From Branchipolynoe longqiensis (taxonomy: Eukaryota > Annelida > Polychaeta > Phyllodocida > Polynoidae): a DNA stretch of 64,000 nt. The notes below the pieces were generated by a model. It searched no databases. It saw only the letters and a program-made list of their open reading frames with translations, and was not told the DNA's origin. The stretch is from the NCBI GenBank assembly GCA_030323885.1, contig CM059198.1:63142917-63206916 (forward strand), read 5' to 3'. This document shows positions 10,977 to 19,422 of the stretch, in pieces. The translations under genes and the position numbers were made by a program. The number at the start of each line of letters is the position of its first letter. Within the stretch, counting starts at the first letter, position 1.

Positions 10977-11040
10977 AGCAACGCCAGTTATCCCTGTGGT
11001 AACTTTTCTGAGACATCTTGTTTAAAATCGTCAAAGGATC
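10977..11040 (-). pseudogene. Fragment of 28S rRNA gene
   Basis: Read on the minus strand, it contains AGAAAAGTTACCACAGGGAT followed by AACTGGC. This is the near-invariant domain V sequence of eukaryotic nuclear large-subunit rRNA. The preceding GATCCTTTGAC...TTTTAAACAAGATGTCTC also follows the rRNA with substitutions. About 64 bp is recognisable, and both sides change abruptly to repeats. It is a dispersed fragment, not a working gene. The mitochondrial form differs in the middle of this motif, so a nuclear source is favoured. Confidence 0.6.
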
Positions 11041-11089
11041 ACTCATATTCAAAATTAAAACAGTTTATATGGTCATGAGTTTATATGAG

Positions 11090-11306
11090 TTGCTGCCAAT
11101 ACTGGATGCCGTGGCCAAATCAGGACCCTCCTGATGTTTGTCAGTAATAGAATAGAGCGAAGACTGTTTAGGTTAGTATTAGGATAATGCGATTGAGTGG
11201 GATATGCTGTATGGTGCCGGTGGCCTGGTTTCTCAATGGGGTAATACCATGAAGTCGATATGACTCTCACAGACCTAAGATGTTGATGGAATGTAAAACC
11301 CCAACA
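11090..11306 (+). mobile_element. Decayed SINE-A copy
   Basis: Landmarks of the family survive in order: CCGTGGCCAAATC, TAGGATAATG, GAGTGGGATAT and GATGTTGATGGAATGTAAAAC. Divergence and internal deletions are heavy, so it is one of the oldest copies here. Confidence 0.75.
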
Positions 11307-11615
11307 AACGAAGGTGTCATTCTTAGACCTTTTCCATATTGAATGTCGCGCAGTGAGCTATGTGATGTACGCGAGGAACGCGTGTGGACACATTGAGTTC
11401 AGATGTTAGACTGGTTTATTGAACAGTTGTTTGGTCCGGTCAGGTGGTGGTCAGGTGGTGGTCACATGATCACCCAGCTCTGCCTTGCATACCTTGCATA
11501 GCTTACATGAGTCACATACCTTACAAGCTATAGGCTTTCACGGTGCTGATTGTTTTTGGTAAGCTATCGTAACCATGCTAGAAAAAGAACTGAGCCGGTA
11601 TTTCATTTCGCATAA
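11307..11615. other. Sequence without recognised features
   Basis: Mostly non-repetitive. The only structure seen is a tandem pair of GGTCAGGTGGT near 11440-11462. No ORF or known repeat was recognised. Confidence 0.4.
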
Positions 11616-11652
11616 GTATTGTCGTGGGGGTGATGAAAATGGGAAATATTGT

Positions 11653-11724
11653 GCTTAGAGCGGGACTCGAACCCACATCTCTTTGCATTCCGGGCCAGTG
11701 TGCTAACCATTACACCACCTAGGC
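11653..11724 (-). other. tRNA-like sequence inside TRIM LTR
   Basis: On the minus strand the 5' end GCCTAGG and the 3' end TCTAGGC in the better-preserved copies can pair as a 7-bp acceptor stem. Box A reads TGGTGTAATGG, and box B is a perfect GGTTCGAGTCC. The D-arm resembles Gln/Glu-type tRNAs. The anticodon arm is not canonical, so I do not call it a working tRNA gene. The same block recurs in every LTR copy in the window. Confidence 0.65.
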
Positions 11725-11801
11725 TCCTTGATATCACCATACTACCCGTGCCTACCTGTCTATCCGGCTCCTTGCCTGAGAGGTCAGTGCAGACCACTAC
11801 A

Positions 11802-11812
11802 CTCATCCCCCT
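11802..11812 (-). promoter_or_regulatory. Polypurine tract of TRIM copy 1
   Basis: AGGGGGATGAG on the minus strand lies immediately upstream of the 3' LTR, where plus-strand priming would start. The second copy has CAGGGGACGAT at the same place. Confidence 0.55.
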
Positions 11813-11924
11813 GGAATTGTAATTCTTTTAATGCTTACAATTACATACATACAGGCAATGCACTTACATATATACATACACAGGGTAGGTTCAACAACTA
11901 CAGTGCGTAGCATTACAGGATCAT

Positions 11925-11938
11925 GGTCAGGGCAACCA
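11925..11938 (-). promoter_or_regulatory. Candidate primer-binding site of TRIM copy 1
   Basis: TGGTTGCCCTGACC begins one base after the 5' LTR on the minus strand. Starting with TGG matches the CCA end of a primer tRNA. From memory it resembles the complement of a tRNA-Glu 3' end with one extra base. The second TRIM copy has TGGTTGCCGTTCAGG, so the exact primer is uncertain. Confidence 0.5.
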
Positions 11939-12253
11939 GTGTCGTGGAGGTGATGAAAATGGGAAATATTGTGCCTAGAGCAGGACTCGAGCCCACATTT
12001 CTCTTTGTATTCCGGCCCAGTGTGCTAACCATTACACCACCTGGGCTCCTTGATATCACCATACTACCCATGCCTACCTGTTTAGGCGGCTCCTTGCCTG
12101 AGGGGGTCAGTGCAGACCACTACAGTATCAACAACAAAAATACAAACCATACAAAACCAGAAGAAAAAAAATCATTACCGATGGGTTCCCACGGGCTCTG
12201 TGCACAGCATGCAAACTATGTTTCCTATAAAATAGAAATCTTATAAGTTGGTT

Positions 12254-12589
12254 ACCGGGCGTGGTGGCCGAATCGGTAGAGCACAGGCCTCGTGTGTGGA
12301 AGATCGGGAGTTCGCAAGTTTGATTCCCAGTCGAGTCAAACCAATGACTTAAAAATTGATACTTGTCGCTTCCTAGCCTGGCGCTCGACATTATTAGGAT
12401 AGGTCAAGGGCTGGTTAGCTCGGTGTCAGGATAATGTGACCGAGTGGGATATTGGGTCATGGTGCCGGCTGCCCGATTTCCCAGTGGGGCAGCACTATAA
12501 AATCGCCATGAATGCGTAGTCACAAGTCGGTACCCATCATGATATGACATTAGATGTTGCTAGGATGTAAAACAACAACAAACAAACAA
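12254..12589 (+). mobile_element. SINE-A reference copy with 12-bp target-site duplication
   Basis: A 336-bp tRNA-derived SINE bounded by TATAAGTTGGTT at 12242-12253 and 12590-12601, which fixes both ends. The head resembles tRNA-Ser: box A TGGCCGAATCGG and box B GTTTGATTCCC, with an extended variable arm. Body landmarks shared by all copies are TGATACTTGTCGCTTCC, GTCAGGATAATGTGAC, GGGATAT...GGTCATGGTGC and GGCAGCACTATAAA. The 3' end reads TGTTGCTAGGATGTAAAAC and then CAACAAACAAACA, presumably recognised by a partner LINE. Two head types exist in the window: 'CCGGGCGCGGTGGCC' and 'CCAGACGGGATGGCC'. Confidence 0.95.
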
Positions 12590-12654
12590 TATAAGTTGGT
12601 TCCATTATGTAAACGTAGCAAACCGGTGCTGCTCTTTGGTGAATGAGTGGTTGG

Positions 12655-12980
12655 TTATTGGAGTTTTGCGTCCTGGCAACATCTAATTTCATATCAGGGT
12701 GAGTACAAACTTATGACAGTGCGCACTCATGAGAAGTTTATAGCACTGCCCCACTGGGAAATCAGCACCATGACCTGATATTCCCCGATATCACACTCGG
12801 TCACATTATCCTGACACTGAGCTAACCAGTCCTTGCCCTATCCTATTGATGATGAGCGTGAGGCTAGGAACCGAAAAGTACCAATTTTGTATGTCATTTG
12901 TTTGACTCGACCGGGAATCAAACTCCTGACCTTCCACAGGGGAAGTCCACACTCTACCAGCTGGGCCACCGCGTCCGGTT
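12655..12980 (-). mobile_element. SINE-A copy, minus strand
   Basis: All body landmarks are present in reverse, ending at a head of the CGCGGTGGCC type (12960-12980). The tail is the TTGGAGTTTTGCG variant, without the long CAAACA run. Confidence 0.9.
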
Positions 12981-13412
12981 GGGGAATGGGTCAGAGAATG
13001 ATTTAACTCACACTGAGCCGGGAACAAAGGCCATCTCCATGGAAGGGCCAGACCACTGGTAACCATGGGGACCAGGAATGCTGGATTCCTATTGGTAGAG
13101 CCAAGAATGCTTGTTTCCGATTGGGGGAAAGGGGTGGGGTGATTCTCTACAATGAACCCATGTACCATATAAATAATAAACCGGAGGGCTTGACTCTCTC
13201 TCTTATTGCACACTCTATACTCTTCCTTTCTCTTTGTCTGTATTGATTTCACTATAGCCTGCCTACACAAGCACAGATTTGAGCTGTAGACTTTACACCT
13301 ATATGCAGGTGCGCATGCCCAAAGGACTTGTCACCCACTAAGTGTGAGATGGAGGCGGAAATGCCTCCTCTTAAAATTGCACAGTCGGACGGTTTTGAGT
13401 TTCTGCCGTGCT
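12981..13412. promoter_or_regulatory. Promoter-like stretch (ATTGG boxes and TATA box)
   Basis: No ORF is supported. Two inverted CCAAT boxes (ATTGG near 13090 and 13119) precede an ATATAAATAATAAA element near 13170, a spacing seen in Pol II promoters and LTRs. A pyrimidine-rich stretch follows at 13192-13240. It may be part of a degraded LTR, but no partner repeat or boundary was found. Confidence 0.3.
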
Positions 13413-13415
13413 TTA

Positions 13416-13998
13416 AGGCTCAGTCACATCTTACCGGACTGGGGTACCAGATAGAAAACGGACACTGTCTGGTGAAATACGTCAATGTACAGTTTATATA
13501 TGGTATGCATCCGGCGTGTCTGTTCTCTGTCCGGTGGTGTCCGTCTTGTACGCTGGCAAGTTTTGAACATGCACAAAACTTGTACCGGACATCGCCAGAC
13601 TGACATGTACAGTTGGCGTCCAGTTTAAGTCCATTTTGTCCGTTTCATGTCCGGTTCCCATCCATTACATCTCCGGTTTGCTTCCTGAATCGTCCGTTGA
13701 CGGTGTTGCGGGAATTCAGTCCGTCAGTTTTTTATATGTTTTCGGCACGTCCGCTAACAGTGCGGTACGTGTCCGGTTGATGTCCAGTCCGGCCGTTTGA
13801 CATTTGGTTGTCATCTGGTTATCATCCGGTGGCTATTCGTTAATGTACGTTCCTTGTCTGTTTAGCGTTCGTTTTGTCCGGCGGCATTTGCAACATTTCG
13901 ACACATTTCGGTACATTCTTATACCGAACACCACTGGACTAGAAAATTATTTGTCCGGTTGTGTCCGGTAATCAATCCAGTAAGGTGTGACAGGCACT
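13416..13998. mobile_element. MITE family M1, 583 bp, TTA target
   Basis: The ends read AGGCTCAGTCACATCTTACC and, reverse-complemented, AGTGCCTGTCACACCTTACT. TTA flanks both sides (13413-13415, 13999-14001), a 3-bp duplication typical of PIF/Harbinger. The interior is a degenerate array of GTCCGTT/ATCCGGT-like words on one strand. A conserved hairpin-like word, AGTTTTGAACATGCACAAAA, lies near 13560. The ORFs on both strands come from the repeats. A copy of almost the same length lies inverted at 63168-63749. Confidence 0.85.
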
Positions 13999-14018
13999 TT
14001 AGATCAAATATGTTAGGG

Positions 14019-14300
14019 ACCGGACGAGGTGGCCGAATCGGTTGAGCGCAGGGTTCCAGTGCGGAAGGTCAGGAGTTCGAATCCAGGCCGAGTCAAACTA
14101 ATGACTTACAAAATTGATACTTATCACCAACTAGCCTGACGCTCGGCATTAATAGGATAGGACAAGGATTGGTTAGCTCAGTGTCAGGATAATGTGAGTT
14201 GAGTGGGATGTCGGGTCATGGTGTATGCATTCCAGTCTCCCAGTTGGGCAGCACTATAGAGTTGTGAGTACTTGTGACTGTGCACTCGGCTGTCCTGATA
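14019..14300 (+). mobile_element. SINE-A copy, 3' end rearranged
   Basis: The head (CCGGACGAGGTGGCC, B box GTTCGAATCC) and body are intact to the GGGCAGCACTATAGAG landmark. The 3' end then passes into the 80-bp tandem array that follows, instead of the usual CAAACA tail. Confidence 0.85.
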
Positions 14301-14580
14301 TCATCTGTTTTCATATAATACCTCAACAAATAAACGGCACACAGTTGTGAGGGGTCTAAGTTGCGCAGCACTATAAAGCTGTCGGTATTGATGTAAACCC
14401 TCCTCAAATGAACAAACAGCACAGTCTTGAGGGGTCTCAGTAGGGCAGCACTATAAAGCTATGGGTGTTGATGTAAAACCTCAACAAATGAACAAACAGC
14501 ACAGTATTGAGGGGTCTCAGTAGGGCAGCACTATAAAGCTATGGGTTTTGTTGAAAAACCTCAACAAACGAACAAACAAC
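14300..14580 (+). repeat. 80-bp tandem array derived from the SINE-A tail
   Basis: Three to four units spaced 80 bp apart, each with GGGCAGCACTATAAAGCT, then GATGTAAAACCTCAACAAA. Both words are SINE-A 3'-domain sequence, so the array looks like local amplification of the end of the adjacent SINE. Confidence 0.85.
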
Positions 14581-14717
14581 GGACAATTATGGGCGGGGGG
14601 GAGGTTACAGTAAGTACTATAACGCTGCTGGGACATATAACCCCCCCCCCCCCCAAATCAATGAGACAAGGACGTCAATTCTCAATATGAGGCATGGTGG
14701 TGGAGATTGAAAACTAC

Positions 14718-15135
14718 TAGATAAAAGAGTCACCCGGTACTTGTAGTACATGGGTGAAGACCAGCCTTATATAAATACGGGCGAAAATAGCTTTAGTATG
14801 GAACAAGAAGTAGAATGCCTGGCACCATTGTCAAATGGTTACTTATATCAGAACAGAGTTGGTGAAATGGGAGAGAATGCAAAAAGACAAGATGGCGGCC
14901 AGAGAACGCCGTCTATTTCACTTTTAAATTGCATTAATGTATATGTTTTATTATATTTTCCAACTCAAAAGTAGCGGGTAAACATGAAGACATATACAAA
15001 GAATAAATGTTGCTTCTTAGATTGTGAAATTAGGCTCTCATAAAGCCTCAGTTCATTAGCCCGATTTTTCAACCGTTTTTATATAAGGCTGGTTTTCACC
15101 CCTGTACTGGCAGTACGGGGTGAATCTTGTATCTA
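14718..15135 (+). mobile_element. MITE family M2, 418 bp, 9-bp target-site duplication
   Basis: The TIRs read TAGATAAAAGAGTCACCCGG and, reverse-complemented, TAGATACAAGATTCACCCCG. GAAAACTAC is duplicated exactly at 14709-14717 and 15136-15144. A 9-bp duplication points to the Mutator superfamily. The interior carries CAAGATGGCGGCC, a YY1-like motif, near 14889. A short plus-strand ORF (14750-14974, MGEDQPYINTGENSF...) has recognisable counterparts in the other two copies, but I do not consider it a proven gene. Copies in the other orientation: 18351-18767 and 62321-62728. Confidence 0.88.
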
Positions 15136-15144
15136 GAAAACTAC

Positions 15145-15457
15145 CTGCACTACGGCACAGACTCGATCACATTAGAACCAGCTCAGCCCAGCCTCCACAC
15201 ACCCCTCCACCCCCTCCACCACCCCACCACGCCCTTCCACCCCCTCCACCCACTCCACCCCCACCACACCCCCATCCCCACACACAAGAACATATGTACC
15301 ATCTGTTCCATCTGTACACTCTCACATACCAAGCCCCGATCACTTATCTCTACCATATGTAGATCACCTTTCAAAGTAGCCTCGTTTTCGACTTGTTGTT
15401 ACTACGCACTTTATGCGGGACGCTACCGCTTGGGGGGAATGTCATGTCAGACGGTGA
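15145..15457. repeat. Low-complexity CCACC-rich stretch
   Basis: The CACCCC/CCACCC-rich tract at 15195-15290 generates ORFs on both strands with no biological support. The remainder is non-repetitive and unrecognised. Confidence 0.7.
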
Positions 15458-15565
15458 CGGACGCGGTAGCCGAATCGGTAGAGCGCAGGCTTCCCAGCCG
15501 AGTCAAACTAATTACTTATAAAATTGAGACTTGTCGCTATTTAGCTTGACGCTTGGCATTTGAAA
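15458..15565 (+). mobile_element. SINE-A head fragment
   Basis: The head (CGGACGCGGTAGCCGAATCG) and the first part of the body to GACGCTTGGCAT are present. An internal deletion removes the B-box region. Confidence 0.8.
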
Positions 15566-15589
15566 AATATTTGTTGGTACATTAGTTGT

Positions 15590-15745
15590 TTATGCAGGGG
15601 AAATTTCAATCGCGGATGATTGGTCTTCCTCATTCCACTTCTCCTTGCCTTATCCTAATAATGCCGAGCGCCTGGCTAGGATTCAGGAGGTGACAAGTAT
15701 CAATTTTTAAGTCATTGGTTTGACTCGACCAGGCCACCCCGTCTG
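15590..15745 (-). mobile_element. SINE-A variant with alternative 3' end
   Basis: On the minus strand the copy has the SINE-A tRNA-to-body region up to GGATAAGGCAAGG. It then continues as AGTGGAATGAGGAAGACC and TGAAATTTCCCCTGC instead of the usual body. The same junction occurs at 28171-28378 and 31906-32107, so it is a subfamily and not a single rearrangement. Confidence 0.75.
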
Positions 15746-15757
15746 GTCTTATATGAT

Positions 15758-16300
15758 ATGACAAGGACTGGTTAGCACAGTATCAGGATAATGTGACTGT
15801 GTGGGATATTGGGTCATGGTGCCAGCAGCATGGTCTGTCAGTTGGGCAGCACTATAAAGTGTACATGAGTTTGCACTGCCACAAGTTGGTACTTATCCTG
15901 ATATGACCCGTTCTGATATGACCTTAGATACCGGGTGCGGTGGCCGAATCGGTAGAGCACAGGCCTCGCATGCGGAAGGTCGGGAGTTCACGAGTTCGGT
16001 TCCCGGTCGAGTCAAACCAATGACTTAAAAATTCTTACTTGTCACTTCCTAGCCTGATGCTCGGCATTATTAGGATAGGGCAAGGACTGGTTAGCTCAGT
16101 GTCAGGATAATGTGACTGAGTGGAATATCGGGTCATGGTGCTGGCGGCCTGATTTCCCAGTGAGGCAGCACTATAAAATCGCCGTGAGTGCATACTGTCC
16201 TAAGTCGGTACCCATACTGATATGACCTTAGATGTTGTTAGGACGTAAAACAACAAACAAAGATATGACCTTAGGTGTTGACGGGACATAAAAACTCCCA
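15758..16300 (+). mobile_element. Older SINE-A copy hosting a younger one
   Basis: A 5'-truncated SINE-A (from ATGACAAGGACTGGTTAGC) runs to GATATGACCTTAG (15915-15927), is interrupted by the copy at 15928-16261, and resumes with the duplicated GATATGACCTTAG (16262-16274) and its own tail GTGTTGACGGGACATAAAAA. Confidence 0.85.
15928..16261 (+). mobile_element. SINE-A copy nested in SINE-A, 13-bp duplication
   Basis: A complete copy with head CCGGGTGCGGTGGCC and B box GTTCGGTTCCC. It is flanked by GATATGACCTTAG, which is also part of the SINE consensus, so it inserted into the tail of another member of its own family. Confidence 0.9.
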
Positions 16301-16460
16301 AGAAACAAACCAATGCTTGGAGAATGTTCTGCGGTCAGTCTTATGACCCTATTATAATATTAATATTATTGCTCAGCATACATTTTCCTTCTTTTCTTCA
16401 GTTGAGTTGAGTTTTATTTAATCACAAGCATGTAGTACGGTTACTTGATGGCTTCCCTAA

Positions 16461-16876
16461 AGCGGCTGTCACACATCACCGAATTGAGCAATGGACAGAA
16501 TTGTCCAGTCCGGTGGTGTTCGGGCGTGATAAGTATCAAATGTATTAAAATGTGTCAAAATGTTGCGATATCGGGTCAAAGGCCGCTGGATGAACGGACA
16601 TGAAACGGACATGAAACGGACATGAACGGATAACCAATGGATGGGAAGCGGACTAAATGGACTCAAACTGGACAAGAACCGTAGACGTCAATCCGGCGGC
16701 ATCCGTTCCAAGTTTTGTGCATGTTCAAAACTTGTCCCGGATCGAGCCGGACATCAACAGAAAGCAATGGATATGCAATGGATTTGCGACAGACACAAAC
16801 CAGACTTTGCCAGATATCAATGGACTTTGTTCAGTTTCTTTCCGTTTCCACAATCCGGTGATGTGTGACAGCCTCT
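16461..16876. mobile_element. MITE family M1, 416-bp copy, TAA target
   Basis: The ends are AGCGGCTGTCACACATCACC and, reverse-complemented, AGAGGCTGTCACACATCACC, with TAA on both sides (16458-16460, 16877-16879). The conserved CAAGTTTTGTGCATGTTCAA word is at about 16710. The interior repeats GAAACGGACAT-like words. Confidence 0.87.
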
Positions 16877-17009
16877 TAAGGGCTGATCTTCCGTCAGAGC
16901 AACAAATGTTACATTAAGGTAATGTTGATACTTATGCAAAATACATTGTTGCAACATATTTTCAATTGAAATCTTTACCCAGAAGCAAATGTCTCTGTAT
17001 GTATGTATG

Positions 17010-17055
<46 letters not shown>

Positions 17056-17224
17056 TATATATATAGTGTGTGTGTAAGCATTTCACATGCATATATACAT
17101 GTGACCACAGGACAAGGGTTGTTGTAAGAGACCATTTCCCTCTCTGCGCATTGAACTTTAGACCGGTGAGTTAAATGACACATTTGACCTGCTTAGCAGG
17201 AGAAAAGGGGGCGGGCAGAGTTGG
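16877..17224. repeat. Unannotated stretch with TA microsatellite
   Basis: Contains a (TA)n tract at about 17010-17066 next to TATG repeats. The rest has no recognisable feature. Confidence 0.7.
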
Positions 17225-17563
17225 TTGTTGGTTGTTGGGGTTTCACATCTTAACAACATCTCTGGTCATGTCAGAATAGGTACCAACTTGTGACAGTGTG
17301 CACTCATGCTAGTCATGGCAACTTTATAGTGCTGTCCCATTGGGAGATCAGGCCACTGGCACCATGACCCGATATCACAGTCCGTCACATTATCCTGATA
17401 TTAAAACTAACCAGTCCTTCCCCTATCCTAATAATGCTGAGTGCCAGGTTAGGTAGCGACATATATCTATTTCATAAGTTATTGGTTTGACTCAGCTGGG
17501 ATTCGAACTCCAGACATTCCGCACGGGAAGCCTGCGCTCTGCCGATTCGGCCACAGCCTCCGG
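17225..17563 (-). mobile_element. SINE-A copy, minus strand
   Basis: Full-length landmarks in reverse. The head near 17540 reads GAGGCTGTGGCCGAATCGG on the minus strand, with B box GTTCGAATCCC. Confidence 0.9.
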
Positions 17564-17686
17564 TGGAGTGTGGGGGGGGAGGGGGGAGGGGAGGAGGATG
17601 TCCTCCCTCTATACATCACATTCAGATATAGCCCTATCCAACCCTCCCTCCCTCCCCCCTTCTCCCTCCCCCTCCTCCCATCCTCC

Positions 17687-18012
17687 ACCGGGCGCGCTGT
17701 CCTAATCGGTAGAGCGCGCTCCTCACGTGCAGAAGGTCGAGAGTTCGGTTCCCAGTCGAGTCAAACCGATGACTTTAAAATTGATATTTGTCGCTTCCTA
17801 GCCTGGTGCTCAGCATTAATAAGATACGGCAAGGACTGGTTAGCTCAGTGTCAAGATAATGTGACTGAGCAGGAAATAGTGGGCCATTAGTACCAGTGCC
17901 CTGATTTCTCAGTGGGGCTGCACTATAAAGTCACCATAAGTGCACACTGTCACAAATCAATAGCCATCTTGATATGACCTTAGATGTTGCCAGGACGTAA
18001 AACTCCAACAAC
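17687..18012 (+). mobile_element. SINE-A copy
   Basis: The head CCGGGCGCGCTGTCC has a changed A box. Body and tail (GTTGCCAGGACGTAAAAC) are intact. It lies between two polypyrimidine blocks. Confidence 0.9.
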
Positions 18013-18186
18013 CCTCCTCCCTCCTCGCTCCTCCCTCCTCCCTTCTCCCTCCCCCCTCCTCCCTCCCCCCTCCTCCCTCCTCCTCCTCCCTCCTCCCTCC
18101 TCCCTCGTCTATCCTCCCTCCTCCATCCCCCATCCTCCATCCTCCCCCCTCCCTCCCTCCTCGCCTCTCCCCCTCCCCCTCCCCTA
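18013..18186. repeat. Polypyrimidine (CCTCC)n tract
   Basis: An almost pure C/T strand of CTCC and CCCTCC repeats follows the SINE tail directly. ORFs on both strands here are compositional artefacts. Such tracts can form triplex or G-quadruplex structures. Confidence 0.92.
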
Positions 18187-18350
18187 TTGGTATCAATAAT
18201 GCACACTGCCAAGTGGTGGCGATACCTCACCGGAAGTGCTAAGAAACCAGATCAACGGAAACTGTGAATCGTCTAAGCGCTTCTCCGTTAAATTTTGTTG
18301 GACTGTCTTAACCATCTCTAAACATGGAACATGCATGTCCACTTGTACTC

Positions 18351-18767
18351 TAGATAACAGATTCACCCTGTACTTGCAGTACACGGGTGAATACCAATGC
18401 TATATAAAAGCTGTCGAAAAAGCAGGGGAATGAAATGAGAGCCTAATTTCACAATGTACGAAGCAACACTTATTCTTTATATATGTCTTCATATTTCCCC
18501 GCTATCTTTGAGTTGAAAAATATTATAAAACATAATTTAATAGAATTTAAAGGTGAAATCGACGGCGTTCTATGGCCGCCATCTTGTCTTTTTGCATTCT
18601 CTCCCTTTTCACCAACTCTGTGCTGATATAACTTATAAGTACCCATTTGATACTGGAGCAAGGCATTCTCCTTACTTCCTGTTCCATACTAAAGCTATTT
18701 TCGCCAGTATTTAGACTAGGTTGTCGTTCACCTGTGTAGTGCAAGTAAGGGGTGAATCCTTTATCTA
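18351..18767 (-). mobile_element. MITE family M2, 417 bp
   Basis: The ends are TAGATAACAGATTCACCCTG and, reverse-complemented, TAGATAAAGGATTCACCCCT. The flanking 9-mers CTTGTACTC and CTTGTAGGG match at six positions, consistent with a decayed duplication. The YY1-like GCCGCCATCTTG word is at about 18578. Confidence 0.85.
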
Positions 18768-18952
18768 CTTGTAGGGATGATATGCAGTAGGTATACATAG
18801 TAATGATGCAGGTGTGTATGGCATGGTGGTATTACGCGGGGTAATGTTGTGTCACACTTTATTCTGTAAAAGTGTTTGCGGAGTCACCGACTATAGTCGC
18901 ACAACTCAACAATATCATCATTATTACTATTGCCATTGCCATTGACAACAGT

Positions 18953-19303
18953 AGACCAGATGGGATGGCCGAATGAGTTGAGCGTCCGTCTCCTGTTTTG
19001 GGAGATCTGGGGATCCGAACCCATGGGTTTGTGGGTTAAAACCCTGGACTAGTCAATCCATGACTTAAAAATTGATACTTGTCGCTTCCTCGCCAGGCCT
19101 TTTGCATTATTATGACAGGGCAGGGACTGGTTGGCTTAGTGTCAGGATAATGTGACTGAGTGGGATATCAGGTCATGGTGCTGGCTACCTGATCTCCTAG
19201 TGAGGCAGCACTATAAAGTTGCCATGAGTGCACTGTCACAAGTTGGTACCTGTCCTGATATGGCCATAGGTGTTGCTAGGACGTAAAACAACAACAAACA
19301 AAC
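18953..19303 (+). mobile_element. SINE-A copy in CATTGC/CCATTA microsatellite
   Basis: Full-length, with head GACCAGATGGGATGGCC and a CAACAACAAACAAACA tail. The microsatellite on both sides hides any target-site duplication. Confidence 0.9.
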
Positions 19304-19422
19304 ATTACCATTGCCATTACCATCAACACCACGATCATGACCTCCACCATCACTAGTATTAGTACTTTCGACACCACCTGTCACAATTATCGACAGCATC
19401 ATCACAATTACCATCATCATCA
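19303..19422. repeat. CAT/CCA-rich microsatellite
   Basis: Imperfect ATTACC/CATCAT/CACCAC repeats; similar sequence resumes at 19769-19920, so the SINE at 19423 sits inside it. Confidence 0.85.

Larger units (their letters stand above)
11620..12124 (-). mobile_element. TRIM retrotransposon with tRNA-like LTRs, complete copy 1
   Basis: Two direct repeats (11620-11801 and 11940-12124, about 182-185 bp) flank a 138-bp non-coding interior. Each repeat starts TGTCG and ends CTACA. The element is bounded by GTAT (11616-11619 and 12125-12128), a perfect 4-bp target-site duplication as expected for an LTR retroelement. On the minus strand, a TGG-initial primer-binding-like site follows the 5' LTR after one base. 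A polypurine tract (AGGGGGATGAG) abuts the 3' LTR. There is no ORF, so it depends on enzymes from elsewhere. Each LTR contains a 72-bp tRNA-like sequence with Pol III boxes. A dimer of tRNA-derived SINEs is the alternative, but the 4-bp duplication and the PBS/PPT argue against it. Confidence 0.75.

Noticed and set aside
10977..11040. Mitochondrial 16S fragment
   Set aside because: The central word GTTACCACAGGGATAAC matches nuclear 28S; the mitochondrial form differs there.
11620..12124. Simple dimer of tRNA-derived SINEs
   Set aside because: Two loci share the same linker, 4-bp duplications, TG...CA ends and PBS/PPT-like sites, which favour a TRIM; kept as the stated alternative.
12254..12330. 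Functional tRNA genes at SINE heads
   Set aside because: All lie in dispersed repeats with the same downstream body; anticodon arms are degenerate.
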